DNA of 64,000 bases from Gloeocapsopsis dulcis. Lineage in GTDB: Bacteria; Cyanobacteriota; Cyanobacteriia; Cyanobacteriales; Chroococcidiopsidaceae. Both the position numbers and the translations under genes were made by a program. Of this stretch, positions 8,627-17,086 are shown piece by piece (position 1 is the first letter of the stretch; each line of letters opens with the position of its first letter). The stretch is taken from positions 3,622,001 to 3,686,000 of the forward strand of contig NZ_CP119968.1 in assembly GCF_032163395.1 (NCBI RefSeq). Direction: 5' to 3'. Under the pieces are notes generated by a model. The model saw only the letters and a list, made by a program, of their open reading frames with translations. It was not told the DNA's origin and searched no databases.

Positions 8627-10480
8627 TCAGCGAATTGGAACAAAACCTGCTTGTTCTATTAATTTTTGTCCTTCGTCAGTCGTTAACAAGTTGACATAAC
8701 TAACTCCTGCTTGTTCATCGAGTCCACCATCACGTTTTACGATCGCAAACAGTCTCCGCGTTAACGGATAGGAACCATTAGCTAAAGCAGCTTTATTCAA
8801 CACCTTTTCGTTTATACCAACAAAGGGTGAAATAAATGTTTCACCTGGTGCAATAGATATAGGTAGAGGATAGATTTTTTCTTGCCCTGCAACAGCGGCT
8901 GAACTATACCCAATACCACCAGGAGTATCAGCAACTTTCAGGATAGACTCCATAGCTGTGCTAGTAATTTGTACATTTTTACCAAACTCTCCTCCGGCTA
9001 ACACTCGCTGTTGAACAACATCTGCGGTTCCACTTACTTCAGGATCAAAACTAAATGCCGTAATTGGGAGATCTGGTCCTCCTACAGTTTCCCAGTTATT
9101 GATTTTTCCTGAGAAAATATCTTGCAGTTGCGACAAATTTAGTCCAACAAGCAAATTGCGAGGATTGGCAAAGAAAGTAATACCGTCCAGTGCAATGGGA
9201 ATTTGTTCTAGAGCAAAACCACGCTGTCTTGCTTGGGCTAACTCGTTTTCTCTGAGAGGGCGGGATGACAGCACGAAACTTAATTCGCCATCAAGTAACA
9301 TTTTTATTCCAACACTAGAACCTTGTGCAGTGCTAACTGGCTCAACAAAACGTAGCTGAAATTGTCTTTGTGCTTGAGCAAGTCTAGAACTTACTGTTGG
9401 ACGCAATGATGCAAAGGTAGGAGAAGCACTATAGTTAAATATTCCCTGAGGAACATTTGATACCTCAGTTAAGGTTTTGAAGAAAACAGGATTGTTATTG
9501 TTGGCTTTAACTTCTGAAGCGATGGGAGTAAGAAGACTCAAGTGAACAAGTCTATAAATTGAAAGTGTTACAGCTAAAGCAGTAGCAATAATGCCAATTC
9601 GGAGTAAGAATTGCAGATTATTTTGGTTAAACGAGCTAGGGCTTAAGTTTCGTTGTTCACTGTTTAACAAAGGATTTTTTTTACTTGAAACTTTAGTCAC
9701 ACTACTAGACTTATGAGGAGCGATCGCTAAACTACCTTCTGCTACTTTCACTGGAAAACTCAATTTCTGCTTATTTTCTTGAGTCGGCTGTACGTACAGT
9801 TGATTTGGCTGGTGCGACCGCCCAATTTTTTGATAGTTTGTTACTTGTCTCGGTACTGCTAAATTGTCAGCTTCCTCGGTAATTCCTTCAATGATATAGT
9901 GCTGATAAACTGACAAATTGGCAATTCTCTGCTCGTAGGTTTGGTCGCCAAGTACGAGAACTGTTTCTTTTGTTGAATGAGGGACCAATAAATTAATTAG
10001 TTCTCCTTGGTTTAAGGCAGTATAGCATTGCTGTAAAATTTCTGGAGAAACTGCTACTCCTGGGCGTGCTGGTTCATAGCTCCACAAATTAGATACAACT
10101 TTTGTTTCTAAAGCAATCGGTGTAGCATGTCGGTCAATGATTGCTAATGGTCCTTTTTGGAGACAAGTAAAAATAGTTTCTAGGTGGAAATTAAGTAGCT
10201 TTTCATCTAAGTAGTAACAAACAAAGTAAGGAATAACACTACTGTTTTGCTCAACTCCATCGCTGTATAGCCATCCAAACAGAGTTTGTTGGCAAGAGAT
10301 TTGATGTAAGTAAACACACCGATATCCTATATTTGGAGGATGGGACGCACTCCAGTAGCATGAAACGATGCGATCGCTAAACGCTTTGCGAACTTCAAGC
10401 GTCACTTGCTTACTGACAAGCTGTTTACATCCTCTTTCAGCAAAGCTAGTGTAATGGAGTTGTCTTAGGAGTAAATCCAT
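8627..10480 (-). CDS. Membrane-anchored protein with C-terminal PstS-like phosphate-binding domain
   Basis: This 617-residue protein has three parts. Residues 1 to about 235 form a cytosolic domain I do not recognise, rich in Cys and aromatic residues. A low-complexity linker follows. One membrane segment lies near residues 290-315. Residues about 340-617 are a PBP-like (PstS/SphX) domain with strings such as SSRPLRENELAQA, ITAFSFDPEVSGTADVVQQ and GIGYSSAAVAGQ. The binding domain would face the periplasm. There is no signal peptide and no pst genes nearby, so it may sense a ligand rather than feed an importer. That role is inference. The ATG at 10480 fits the extent of the open frame. Confidence 0.7.
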   Translation of the reverse strand: MDLLLRQLHYTSFAERGCKQLVSKQVTLEVRKAFSDRIVSCYWSASHPPNIGYRCVYLHQISCQQTLFGWLYSDGVEQNSSVIPYFVCYYLDEKLLNFHLETIFTCLQKGPLAIIDRHATPIALETKVVSNLWSYEPARPGVAVSPEILQQCYTALNQGELINLLVPHSTKETVLVLGDQTYEQRIANLSVYQHYIIEGITEEADNLAVPRQVTNYQKIGRSHQPNQLYVQPTQENKQKLSFPVKVAEGSLAIAPHKSSSVTKVSSKKNPLLNSEQRNLSPSSFNQNNLQFLLRIGIIATALAVTLSIYRLVHLSLLTPIASEVKANNNNPVFFKTLTEVSNVPQGIFNYSASPTFASLRPTVSSRLAQAQRQFQLRFVEPVSTAQGSSVGIKMLLDGELSFVLSSRPLRENELAQARQRGFALEQIPIALDGITFFANPRNLLVGLNLSQLQDIFSGKINNWETVGGPDLPITAFSFDPEVSGTADVVQQRVLAGGEFGKNVQITSTAMESILKVADTPGGIGYSSAAVAGQEKIYPLPISIAPGETFISPFVGINEKVLNKAALANGSYPLTRRLFAIVKRDGGLDEQAGVSYVNLLTTDEGQKLIEQAGFVPIR

Positions 10481-10785
10481 CAGCTTACTTGCAAATCAAA
10501 AATTTAATCAATATTATCTTGAGGAGGATTTTCAAGCAACCATCGCACAAACTCTAGTAAGTATGTAGCAAATAGACAAGATTTTTTGATTGGGTTAACT
10601 ACGATATTAAATATAATAAAACTTAGTTTTCAGTATTTTTTATTAATGAAATTTAGTATTTTAATAATAACAAAAAAGCTACATTAAAATGAACTGTATA
10701 AAAAAATCTGGAAATAAATGCAACCAATTTTAACAATAAATCTAATGCATAAAGATTAAAAATTTAGCATTAACACAGTAGACCT

Positions 10786-10920
10786 ATGCGTGTGAATCGC
10801 AGACGCTTTTCGACTAAAGTCAGGGCTAGTTCAAGAACGCACACTCAAAGGTCAAAGTTTTGTTTGTAAGTCTACGGAGGTGGACTTGGTTTATCTAGCA
10901 GCGAATTTATTCGCCAAGCT
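10786..10920 (-). repeat. Dispersed cyanobacterial repeat, copy 1
   Basis: In reverse complement this copy shares the same ordered blocks as 61060-61197: GAATnAATTCGC, then AAGTCCACCTCCGTnGACTT, then a GTGTGCG block, then GACTTnAGTCG and a final TCTGCGATTCA. The central block is self-complementary and can form a hairpin. The two copies are divergent and in opposite orientations. There is no coding content. Confidence 0.65.
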
Positions 10921-11029
10921 GCTCAAGTGTAAGCTTTGCTACGATGAGCAGTTATGCCTTTAGATTAAGCTGTTAACACCCTCCGATTGCTCAAGCAACC
11001 GCCATCAAGCTAGCTAATGGCGGTTTTTT
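10917..11029 (+). ncRNA. Candidate small RNA ending at an orphan terminator
   Basis: The plus strand between the divergent start at 10480 and the terminator at 10997-11029 contains no gene. The segment from about 10917 can fold a GCTGCTCA/TGAGCAG stem and then reaches the terminator. This suggests a short non-coding transcript. Start and length are guesses, and no known RNA family was recognised. Confidence 0.3.
10997..11029 (+). terminator. Strong intrinsic terminator
   Basis: A perfect 9-bp stem AACCGCCAT / ATGGCGGTT encloses an 11-base loop and is followed by a T run. The T run exists only for plus-strand transcription, so it does not serve the leftward gene that ends at 11061. Confidence 0.8.
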
Positions 11030-11060
11030 ATGTGAGTAAAACTAATTCACAATTATCCCT

Positions 11061-11267
11061 TCATCCCTTGTACCCATGCTCTATGCCAGTTTGACGCCAC
11101 TTGCTACAACAAGGGAAATCTGGCATACAACTGGCTCCTTTACATCCCTCACATAAGTTCTGTGGATACAAGAGATAAGATTTGTTGGTTAGCGAACAGT
11201 GTGTTAGAAAAGAGTTGCTAAAATGGCAATAGGAAGGTGGACAACTACCTTCCAATGTGTCAAACAT
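11061..11267 (-). CDS. Small cysteine-rich hypothetical protein
   Basis: This 68-residue frame has nine cysteines, clustered in NLCEGCKGASCMPDFPCC near residues 38-54. The spacing suggests metal or disulfide binding. The family is not recognised. The cysteine pattern and an ATG start at 11267 argue for a real gene, but a chance frame remains possible. Confidence 0.4.
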   Translation of the reverse strand: MFDTLEGSCPPSYCHFSNSFLTHCSLTNKSYLLYPQNLCEGCKGASCMPDFPCCSKWRQTGIEHGYKG

Positions 11268-11306
11268 TGTTTAGCTTCATTACAACAGGTTCAGTAGAAC
11301 TTCTTT

Positions 11307-11513
11307 ATGGAATCAAGTAGTAGTCAGTCTGTCAGCTCAGCAGAGAAACCTTCTCATAAGTTGGCAGACATTGTAGGAACAGTAATCGCTTTGTTGACTC
11401 TGACAGTCCCACTTGTGGCGATCGCTCAGTACTCTGACAGAAATATTTTGACAAACGTGCAACCCATATCTTATCCCTTGCAAAGAGCAGGAATGGAAAC
11501 CGGCGAATGGTGA
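11307..11513 (+). CDS. Small single-pass membrane protein, hypothetical
   Basis: The 68-residue protein has a Ser-rich N-terminus, one membrane segment at about residues 22-40 (DIVGTVIALLTLTVPLVAIA) and a short polar tail. The family is not recognised. A long stem followed by a T run at 11550-11641 could terminate its transcript. Confidence 0.55.
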   Translation: MESSSSQSVSSAEKPSHKLADIVGTVIALLTLTVPLVAIAQYSDRNILTNVQPISYPLQRAGMETGEW

Positions 11514-11549
11514 TGAAATTTATGTTGGTTTGAAACTGACTTTAGAGCT

Positions 11550-11641
11550 GCGGTTAGCTGATGGTAAAGGGTTGCAAGCCCTTGATTGTTAGTTATGCAG
11601 TTTGGCTAAAAGCTAAAAGCTAAAAGCTAACCGCTTTTTTA
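11550..11641 (+). terminator. Long-range stem with T run; internal GCTAAAA tandem repeat
   Basis: GCGGTTAGCT at 11550-11559 pairs perfectly with AGCTAACCGC at 11625-11634, followed directly by seven T. The loop is about 65 bases and contains a four-fold GCTAAAA repeat (11604-11629). It probably terminates the transcript from 11307. The unusual loop could also form alternative stems. Confidence 0.5.
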
Positions 11642-11739
11642 TCAGCTAAGGGTTTGCAGTTGTCCGTCATACCCTAAAATGCTACACGGGGAGCTAACGG
11701 AACTGCACCCTAAATTAGCTGTTAAATTGGAGTGATGTT

Positions 11740-12279
11740 GTGGACCTAACCCGTATTCCGGCTCAACCAAAACCAGGTGTCATCAATGTTTTAATTGAAA
11801 TCACCGCTGGAAGCAAAAACAAATACGAATACGATAAAGATTTACAGGCTTTCGCTTTAGACCGAGTACTATATTCTTCAGTGCAATATCCTTACGATTA
11901 TGGCTTTGTCCCTAATACTCTCGCTGATGATGGCGATCCGCTTGATGGTATGGTATTGATGGATGAGCCAACATTTCCAGGGTGTGTGATTGCAGCACGT
12001 CCGATTGGGATGTTGATTATGATTGATGGCGGCGATCATGACGAGAAAATTTTGTGTGTTCCTGATAAAGATCCGCGCTACCAACACGTCAGATCGCTCG
12101 CAGATATTGCACCGCATAGATTAGATGAAATCGCTGAATTTTTCCGTAGCTATAAGAATTTAGAGAAGAAAGTTACAGAAATTCGCGGTTGGGAAAACAT
12201 TGATCGAGTCATGCCCTTGGTAGAAAGATGCATCAAAGCTGGTAGCGAACGAGGGCGCGATTCTGAGGCTGAGGAATAA
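11740..12279 (+). CDS. ppa: Inorganic pyrophosphatase
   Basis: This soluble family-I pyrophosphatase hydrolyses PPi to two phosphates and so pulls biosynthetic reactions forward. The 179-residue protein carries the signature [15 protein letters not shown] near residues 63-77, with the metal-binding aspartates, plus [13 protein letters not shown] near residue 21. Translation probably starts at GTG 11740, because GGAG lies 7 bases upstream and no suitable ATG is nearby. Length is normal. Confidence 0.95.
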   Translation: MDLTRIPAQPKPGVINVLIEITAGSKNKYEYDKDLQAFALDRVLYSSVQYPYDYGFVPNTLADDGDPLDGMVLMDEPTFPGCVIAARPIGMLIMIDGGDHDEKILCVPDKDPRYQHVRSLADIAPHRLDEIAEFFRSYKNLEKKVTEIRGWENIDRVMPLVERCIKAGSERGRDSEAEE

Positions 12280-12379
12280 TAACGCGCATCCCCAAAAGAA
12301 AGCCATTATCATAACGTTAGAGTCGTTTTCTTCAATAAAATGAAGAACGATTCTAGCACTCAACCCCAGCGCCTCTTTC

Positions 12380-12763
12380 ATGCAACGAACGCTACTATTA
12401 GCTAAAATTCACAGTTGCACGCTCACTGCAGCTAATCTGAACTATGTAGGGAGCATTAGTATCGATCAAACCTTACTCGATGCCGCAGGAATGCTACCTT
12501 ACGAGCAAGTGCAAGTTGTTAATGTTGCCAATGGAGAACGATTAATTACGTATGCGATCGCTGCTCCAGCAAATTCAGGAGCAATCGAGTTGAATGGCGC
12601 TGCAGCAAGACTGGGAATGCCAGGCGATCGCTTAATTGTTATGACTTATGCACAATTCACACCTGAAGAACTCAAAACTTACTGTCCGACAGTTGTGTTA
12701 GTAACTGAACGCAATCGTCTTTTTGAAGTTCGGCGCTACGATGATTTATTGGCAAAGGTTTGA
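12380..12763 (+). CDS. panD: Aspartate 1-decarboxylase precursor
   Basis: This pyruvoyl enzyme makes beta-alanine for pantothenate and CoA. The 127-residue proenzyme self-cleaves between Gly24 and Ser25, seen here as YVGSIS; Ser25 becomes the pyruvoyl group. The N-terminal [16 protein letters not shown] and the later ELNGAAARL segment are typical. It lies downstream of ppa on the same strand, about 100 bases apart. Confidence 0.95.
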   Translation: MQRTLLLAKIHSCTLTAANLNYVGSISIDQTLLDAAGMLPYEQVQVVNVANGERLITYAIAAPANSGAIELNGAAARLGMPGDRLIVMTYAQFTPEELKTYCPTVVLVTERNRLFEVRRYDDLLAKV

Positions 12764-12807
12764 TTCATCTTGTCGTCCCTAAATTAGGAATTATGTATAT
12801 TGTTAAC

Positions 12808-13881
12808 TCAAAACTTTATGAGCGATCGCGTCACTGAGGCAAGGACTTGAGTAATTTTTTCAAGTTGTTGTGTAACTGTACCACTTCTCAGTAAATCTTC
12901 GGCTTTCGCGATTCCTGATTGCATATCTGGACAAACGCCACACTGCCAGAGATAAAAACCACCGTTCCACAAAGCTGTTTGCATGAGTTCAGAGGGTTGA
13001 CCTTGTAAAACAGACTGCATTGCATCTAATAGCTGCGTCGTCGATTCTAACAAGACATTCTTAGTCGTAAAGCCGTAATCGCGGGGAACGAGGTGCAAAC
13101 GCTCAATTGGTTCGTGAGGATTTTGTGTCGATAAGCCAATAATTGCGGTGCGATCGCGTGGCAGATCGCAACTTCCTTCTAATCCTTTCACTGTTGTAAA
13201 GTACTGAGTTCCCCTGACAGCAAAAGCAGTTTGAAACATTCCTTCCGTCGGTGGATGAACATAGCCAGCAACAATATGCGCATCTCCAGCATACGGACAC
13301 CAAATTAATTCCATTGTGGCAAATGGCGGACGCTTACCAATTTGGTCGCGGTATTCAAATAGTCCTTGCGCTAAGGGAAAATGCTGAGGTAAATAAATAA
13401 ATCCCAAGCCAGTAGCCTCGAACACCTGTTGTGTTTGGGCGAGTGATAGCCCCGTCCAATCAACGCCTAATTCTTGCCAAATATCAACAAGTGGTAATCC
13501 GTATTTAGTCGGTAAGCGATCGCCACCATGCATAATTACAGGCTGTCCCGCTGCTGACAGGAGTAAAGCCGTGACAGGGCTAATTGGTGCAGTGCGCGAT
13601 CGCCCGTCATAAGGTAAGCCTAAAATGAAGACACGTTGTCCGCTAGTAATTGGTTGCAGTTTAGGACCAAGTTGATCGTAAGCATCAAGCATTCCCGCCA
13701 ATTCTTCTCCTGTAGGACGCTTGATCCGGTGCGCAATGAGAAACGCCCCAATCTGGGCTGGAGTTGCTTCTTGCCGTAAGATCATCCGAGTTGCAGTCGC
13801 GGCTTCATCTCGCGTGAGATTTTCACCGGTATGATTACCGCTACCGACTTTTTTTAGCAAATCCCGAAATGCATTGCTCAT
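12808..13881 (-). CDS. cnaT: CnaT: anthranilate phosphoribosyltransferase-like nitrate regulator
   Basis: The 357-residue protein has the TrpD-like fold: an N-terminal helical domain (about 1-80) and a glycosyltransferase domain with LGLPYDGRSRTAP near residue 88. In Anabaena the homologue CnaT, beside ntcB, is required for expression of nitrate assimilation genes; its biochemical activity is not known. Here it lies just downstream of ntcB on the same strand, in the nirA region, which supports the name. A true tryptophan-pathway TrpD usually has clearer substrate motifs and a different context. Confidence 0.8.
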   Translation of the reverse strand: MSNAFRDLLKKVGSGNHTGENLTRDEAATATRMILRQEATPAQIGAFLIAHRIKRPTGEELAGMLDAYDQLGPKLQPITSGQRVFILGLPYDGRSRTAPISPVTALLLSAAGQPVIMHGGDRLPTKYGLPLVDIWQELGVDWTGLSLAQTQQVFEATGLGFIYLPQHFPLAQGLFEYRDQIGKRPPFATMELIWCPYAGDAHIVAGYVHPPTEGMFQTAFAVRGTQYFTTVKGLEGSCDLPRDRTAIIGLSTQNPHEPIERLHLVPRDYGFTTKNVLLESTTQLLDAMQSVLQGQPSELMQTALWNGGFYLWQCGVCPDMQSGIAKAEDLLRSGTVTQQLEKITQVLASVTRSLIKF

Positions 13882-13937
13882 TGCGATCGCTCAATCAAAA
13901 ACAAGATAAAGAATGGGTTAAGAGTTCAAGCCTAACA

Positions 13938-14909
13938 CTATCGCACCTGCAAATTCTTGATAGCTTGATGTCTTCCTTGGTGCTGTTCAAATTGCGGAAT
14001 AACCAGTTTCTTCACTAATTGCCAAAAATCTCGAATTGGCGGAACTTGCAAGCGATCTTGCGTTGTCACCATCACAACTTGGCGCGTTAAACCGGAATTA
14101 ACACCTGTCATTGAATTGCTACTCGCAAGAGGACGCACTGCTAATGTCGGATCTTGTCTGGCTTCGACCAATGCAGAACGCGGTAGTAATGCGATTAATT
14201 CACCTTGGCGTACGACTCCGCGAAAAGCATCGAGAGTATTGACTTCCAAAACAGCTTGGAGTGTCGCGCCAAACCGTTCAAATTGTTCTTGAACGAGGCG
14301 CTGCATTCCGTAACCATCTTTAAAAACAACTTGTGGATAGCGAACTAACTCGAACCAAGGGACTTTATCAAACTGTGCGAGGGGATGATCCGCTGCGGCT
14401 AATACCTCAATAGGTTCGTCGTACAACACTTCGACTACCATTTCAGAACTTGTCGTGAGCAAGCGATTGTTCATCACAATTGCCAAATCTACCAGTCCAT
14501 CTTTGAGAACTTTCAGCGCGCGATCGCTCCCTAAAGAAGTCACGCGCAACTGAATCTCGGGATAGTCGTGACAAAATTGCTGCAAAACAGGAGGTAAGCA
14601 GTTAGAACAAATCGAATGAATCGCCGCAATACACAATTCTGGCTGCTTTCCCGCAACTAAATCTGCCAATTCCTCTTTGATTGTCCGCCACTCTTGGCAA
14701 ATTTTTCGCACGCGGGGTAATACACGTTCACCTCCTAAAGTCAGCGTTGCTCCCGTACTACGATGAAACAACGTTAATCCCAAATCGGCTTCCAGCGCCT
14801 GGATTTGGCGACTGATTGTCGATTGAGTTACGCCGCATTTTCGTGCTGCTTGTTGAAAACTACCTGTCTCCGCGATCGCCAAAAAGGCTTGCAACTGCTC
14901 TAGCCGCAT
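13938..14909 (-). CDS. ntcB: LysR-type nitrate assimilation activator NtcB
   Basis: The 323-residue LysR regulator has a winged HTH at residues 1-60 (FQQAARKCGVTQSTISRQIQ) and an effector domain with CSNCLPPVLQQF and VTSLGSDRALKVLKDGLVDLA. These strings match cyanobacterial NtcB, which enhances transcription of the nirA operon in response to nitrite/nitrate. It sits between the HEAT-repeat gene and cnaT, all leftward, with nirA divergent beyond the HEAT gene. A 10-bp-arm inverted repeat upstream of nirA (16780-16804) is a likely operator. Confidence 0.9.
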   Translation of the reverse strand: MRLEQLQAFLAIAETGSFQQAARKCGVTQSTISRQIQALEADLGLTLFHRSTGATLTLGGERVLPRVRKICQEWRTIKEELADLVAGKQPELCIAAIHSICSNCLPPVLQQFCHDYPEIQLRVTSLGSDRALKVLKDGLVDLAIVMNNRLLTTSSEMVVEVLYDEPIEVLAAADHPLAQFDKVPWFELVRYPQVVFKDGYGMQRLVQEQFERFGATLQAVLEVNTLDAFRGVVRQGELIALLPRSALVEARQDPTLAVRPLASSNSMTGVNSGLTRQVVMVTTQDRLQVPPIRDFWQLVKKLVIPQFEQHQGRHQAIKNLQVR

Positions 14910-15037
14910 TTGTATGTAGCCTGAATCACATTTAAGGCCTACACTAACTTAGCGGATTTAGGATAGTAATTTCGTAGAGATTGATACAGCTAGAAGGAGG
15001 GGCTAGGGGTTAGGGGTGAGGAGCGAGTGAAAGAATA

Positions 15038-15120
15038 GTTTTGAGTTTTGAATTGAAGAAAATAACTCATAACTCAACACTTTTTCCGAGTAACTCTCTT
15101 AAACTCAACACTCATAACTC
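15038..15120 (+). repeat. TTTTGAGTTTTGAATT / AACTCATAACTCAACAC intergenic repeat, copy A
   Basis: A T/G-rich half (GTTTTGAGTTTTGAATT) is followed by an A/C-rich half (AACTCATAACTCAACAC), which allows partial self-pairing. Related copies lie at 23975, 32321, 34033 and 37670, the last being inverted. All are between or at the ends of genes. It has no coding content. Confidence 0.65.
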
Positions 15121-15161
15121 CCCGTCACCCAGTCCCCTGTCTCCTCTGTACATCTCTGCTC

Positions 15162-16469
15162 TCAATTCGACCATTCAGCAAGCGCGATCGCAACTCCTTG
15201 TTTAAGTTCTGGGGCTACATCACTCGTTGCAATTTGTTGGAGTTGTTGGTGGGCAATTTCTGGCGCGAGTTTTTTAAGTGCAGCGATCGCATGCAGTTTC
15301 ACTACACGCTCTGAATCAGCTAATAAGTTAATTAAAGGTTCTATCGCTGGTAATTGTCCAAGATATCCCAGTGATAAAGCAATGACTCCCCGAATACGCC
15401 CAATTTCAGTTGCTGGATGTTGCAAGCGCAGCATATTGATTAATATATTGGCAGCTTTCACTTGATTATTTGGTTGTTCAACTTGCCCTAAAACTGTGAT
15501 AATTTCTTGACATACAGCAACTGATGGCGACTGCTCTAAAAAAGAGGAGAGTTTGTCTAGAGCGAGGTTTGATTCAATTCTGCCTAAAGCCCGAACAATT
15601 TCGATTTGGAGAGACTCTGGTGTATGCGGTGATTGGAGTACTTGATCTAAGCCAATCACTGCAGGTTCTGTTCCTAAACGCCCTAATGCGATCGCCGCAG
15701 CATGACACACATCAAGATTGAAATCGTACAGTCTTGGCAGGATATGTGCAACAAGATCTAACTCTGTGCATAAGTCAGCACGAAAGCCTAAACCTAACAC
15801 GGCTTCGCGTCTTACAAAAGCAGCAATATCATTTAAAGCGTGGAGTAATACTGGTGCAATTCGCGAATCGTGAAAACTACTTAAAGCTTCAATCGCTGTA
15901 GCACGAACATTCACTTGGGGATCGCTGACAACACTGAGTAATGGTGCAATTGTTTCCGATCGCCGGATGTAAGCAAGCGATCGCACCGCAATTAATCGTG
16001 TATTTTCATCAACTAATAATTCTGTCAGGACTGTAACTGCACTACTCCCAATTTGTCCGAGTGCTGTCGCGGCGATTGCTTGGAGTTCTTCATTATCTGT
16101 GGTTTTGATCAGTTCCACTAAAGCAGCGATCGCCTGTGGGTGGTCAAATTCGCCTAAAGTCCGCGCAGCAAACCAACACAGTTCGTCATCGTCATCTTCT
16201 TCTAAGATTTCTACAAGAGGAGCGATCGCGATTGTGCCTAAACGCGGAATTAGTTTTGCAACATCCCAACGTTGTTGAAAATCTCCTGCGAACAGCACGG
16301 CAATTGCGAAATTGAGGAGTTGCGTTGCTTCCGGTGTAGTATTTATACCACTTTGTTCGCGCTTTCCTACAGGAATTAGCTGCTGCAAACATTGTACGAG
16401 TAATGACCAATTACTTGCAGTAAATGCTGCCTGTGCTTGCTCCAACTTGAGTTGAATACTTGTGTTCAC
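15162..16469 (-). CDS. HEAT-repeat protein of the nitrate region
   Basis: The 435-residue soluble protein is made of about ten HEAT-like helical repeats, for example ALVELIKTTDNEELQAIAATALGQ and later TEPAVIGLDQVL. PBS-lyase/HEAT repeats often serve protein-protein contact or bilin-lyase roles. Its position, divergent from nirA and upstream of ntcB, is where other cyanobacteria carry nirB, a gene needed for full nitrite reductase activity. I cannot prove homology to NirB, so no symbol is given. No catalytic motif is visible. Confidence 0.75.
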   Translation of the reverse strand: MNTSIQLKLEQAQAAFTASNWSLLVQCLQQLIPVGKREQSGINTTPEATQLLNFAIAVLFAGDFQQRWDVAKLIPRLGTIAIAPLVEILEEDDDDELCWFAARTLGEFDHPQAIAALVELIKTTDNEELQAIAATALGQIGSSAVTVLTELLVDENTRLIAVRSLAYIRRSETIAPLLSVVSDPQVNVRATAIEALSSFHDSRIAPVLLHALNDIAAFVRREAVLGLGFRADLCTELDLVAHILPRLYDFNLDVCHAAAIALGRLGTEPAVIGLDQVLQSPHTPESLQIEIVRALGRIESNLALDKLSSFLEQSPSVAVCQEIITVLGQVEQPNNQVKAANILINMLRLQHPATEIGRIRGVIALSLGYLGQLPAIEPLINLLADSERVVKLHAIAALKKLAPEIAHQQLQQIATSDVAPELKQGVAIALAEWSN

Positions 16470-16779
16470 GATCGTGTGTGCAGATTTAGGATTAGCTTAA
16501 CTTGACCACAATCAAATGATTTTAGATTTTCGATGAGTTAATTGCTGCTAAGCTTGTCCTAGAACTAAACATAACTTTATCCGCTGCAGCAATCTTGTAA
16601 CTATTACACAAAGATAAAATTTGCTCAAGTTAACGTTGATAGCTGGCTAAACACAGTAGTTATTGTCTTCACAAAACTTAACCAAAATAGCTTGAGAAAT
16701 CTATTGCTAAAGCTTCTAACACAATGGATTCCCTAATTATGCGTGTTTTGCATCCATCTTGCGAGTGAGCTTATTGCAA

Positions 16780-16804
16780 AAAATGCATTGAAGTAATGCA
16801 TTTT
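16780..16804. promoter_or_regulatory. Inverted repeat, candidate NtcB operator
   Basis: Ten-base arms AAAATGCATT and AATGCATTTT are exact reverse complements around the 5-base spacer GAAGT. TGCA-N5-TGCA (16775-16787) overlaps it. LysR-type regulators bind such dyads, and TGCA-type motifs have been described for NtcB. Assignment to NtcB is inference from position, 22 bases upstream of a near-NtcA site. Confidence 0.5.
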
Positions 16805-16825
16805 CTTCATATTCTGAAATATTTA

Positions 16826-16867
16826 GTTACATAAGATACGAAATTACTTGCAATGTAATTTTAACTT
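16826..16867 (+). promoter_or_regulatory. Secondary NtcA-like promoter
   Basis: GTT-N8-TAC (16826-16839) has one mismatch to the NtcA consensus GTA-N8-TAC. A TAACTT -10 box follows at 16862, exactly 22 bases after the site, as in class-II NtcA promoters. It could give a longer nirA transcript. It is weaker than the site at 16965. Confidence 0.4.
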
Positions 16868-16964
16868 GGTTATGTCAGGCAGATTAAACAAAGGTTTCTA
16901 ATGTAGCTGTAAGCTTCGCAATCCAAAGAAGGAAATATTCATTTGGTTCTAATTAGCAGTCTGC

Positions 16965-17006
16965 GTAACTATCTATACGGCTTTTCATTCTCAGACAGCA
17001 TAACCT
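16965..17006 (+). promoter_or_regulatory. NtcA-activated nirA promoter
   Basis: A perfect NtcA site GTA-ACTATCTA-TAC lies at 16965-16978 and a TAACCT (TA-N3-T) -10 box at 17001-17006, with 22 bases between. This is the canonical class-II NtcA geometry, placing the transcription start near 17013 and leaving a leader of about 75 bases before nirA. Confidence 0.8.
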
Positions 17007-17086
17007 AACAAACTAAGCAGCTTTAAAAAACTAGCAGACTACTTTTATTTCAAATTCAGCGTGCACAAAGGCAATGAGGGGACACT

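Larger units (their letters stand above)
10481..11060. other. Gene-poor AT-rich interval with repeat, hairpins and terminator
   Basis: No credible protein gene is visible. The left half (10560-10780) is very AT-rich and should hold the promoter of the leftward PstS-like gene. A dispersed repeat occupies about 10786-10920. From about 10917 a possible stem (GCTGCTCA with TGAGCAG) is followed by a strong plus-strand terminator at 10997-11029. A rightward transcript should therefore end here although no gene precedes it. Confidence 0.6.
16470..17086. promoter_or_regulatory. nirA / HEAT-gene divergent regulatory region
   Basis: This 617-bp region between divergent genes holds several regulatory signals and no gene: a TGT-N9-ACA element at about 16597-16611, a TGCA-N5-TGCA element at 16775-16787, a strong inverted repeat at 16780-16804, a near-NtcA site at 16826-16839, and a perfect NtcA promoter at 16965-17006. 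The layout fits dual NtcA and NtcB control of nitrate assimilation. Confidence 0.75.

Noticed and set aside
12160-12381. Minus-strand 73-codon frame at the ppa-panD junction
   Set aside because: It overlaps the 3' end of ppa and has no recognisable pattern; it is more likely a chance frame.
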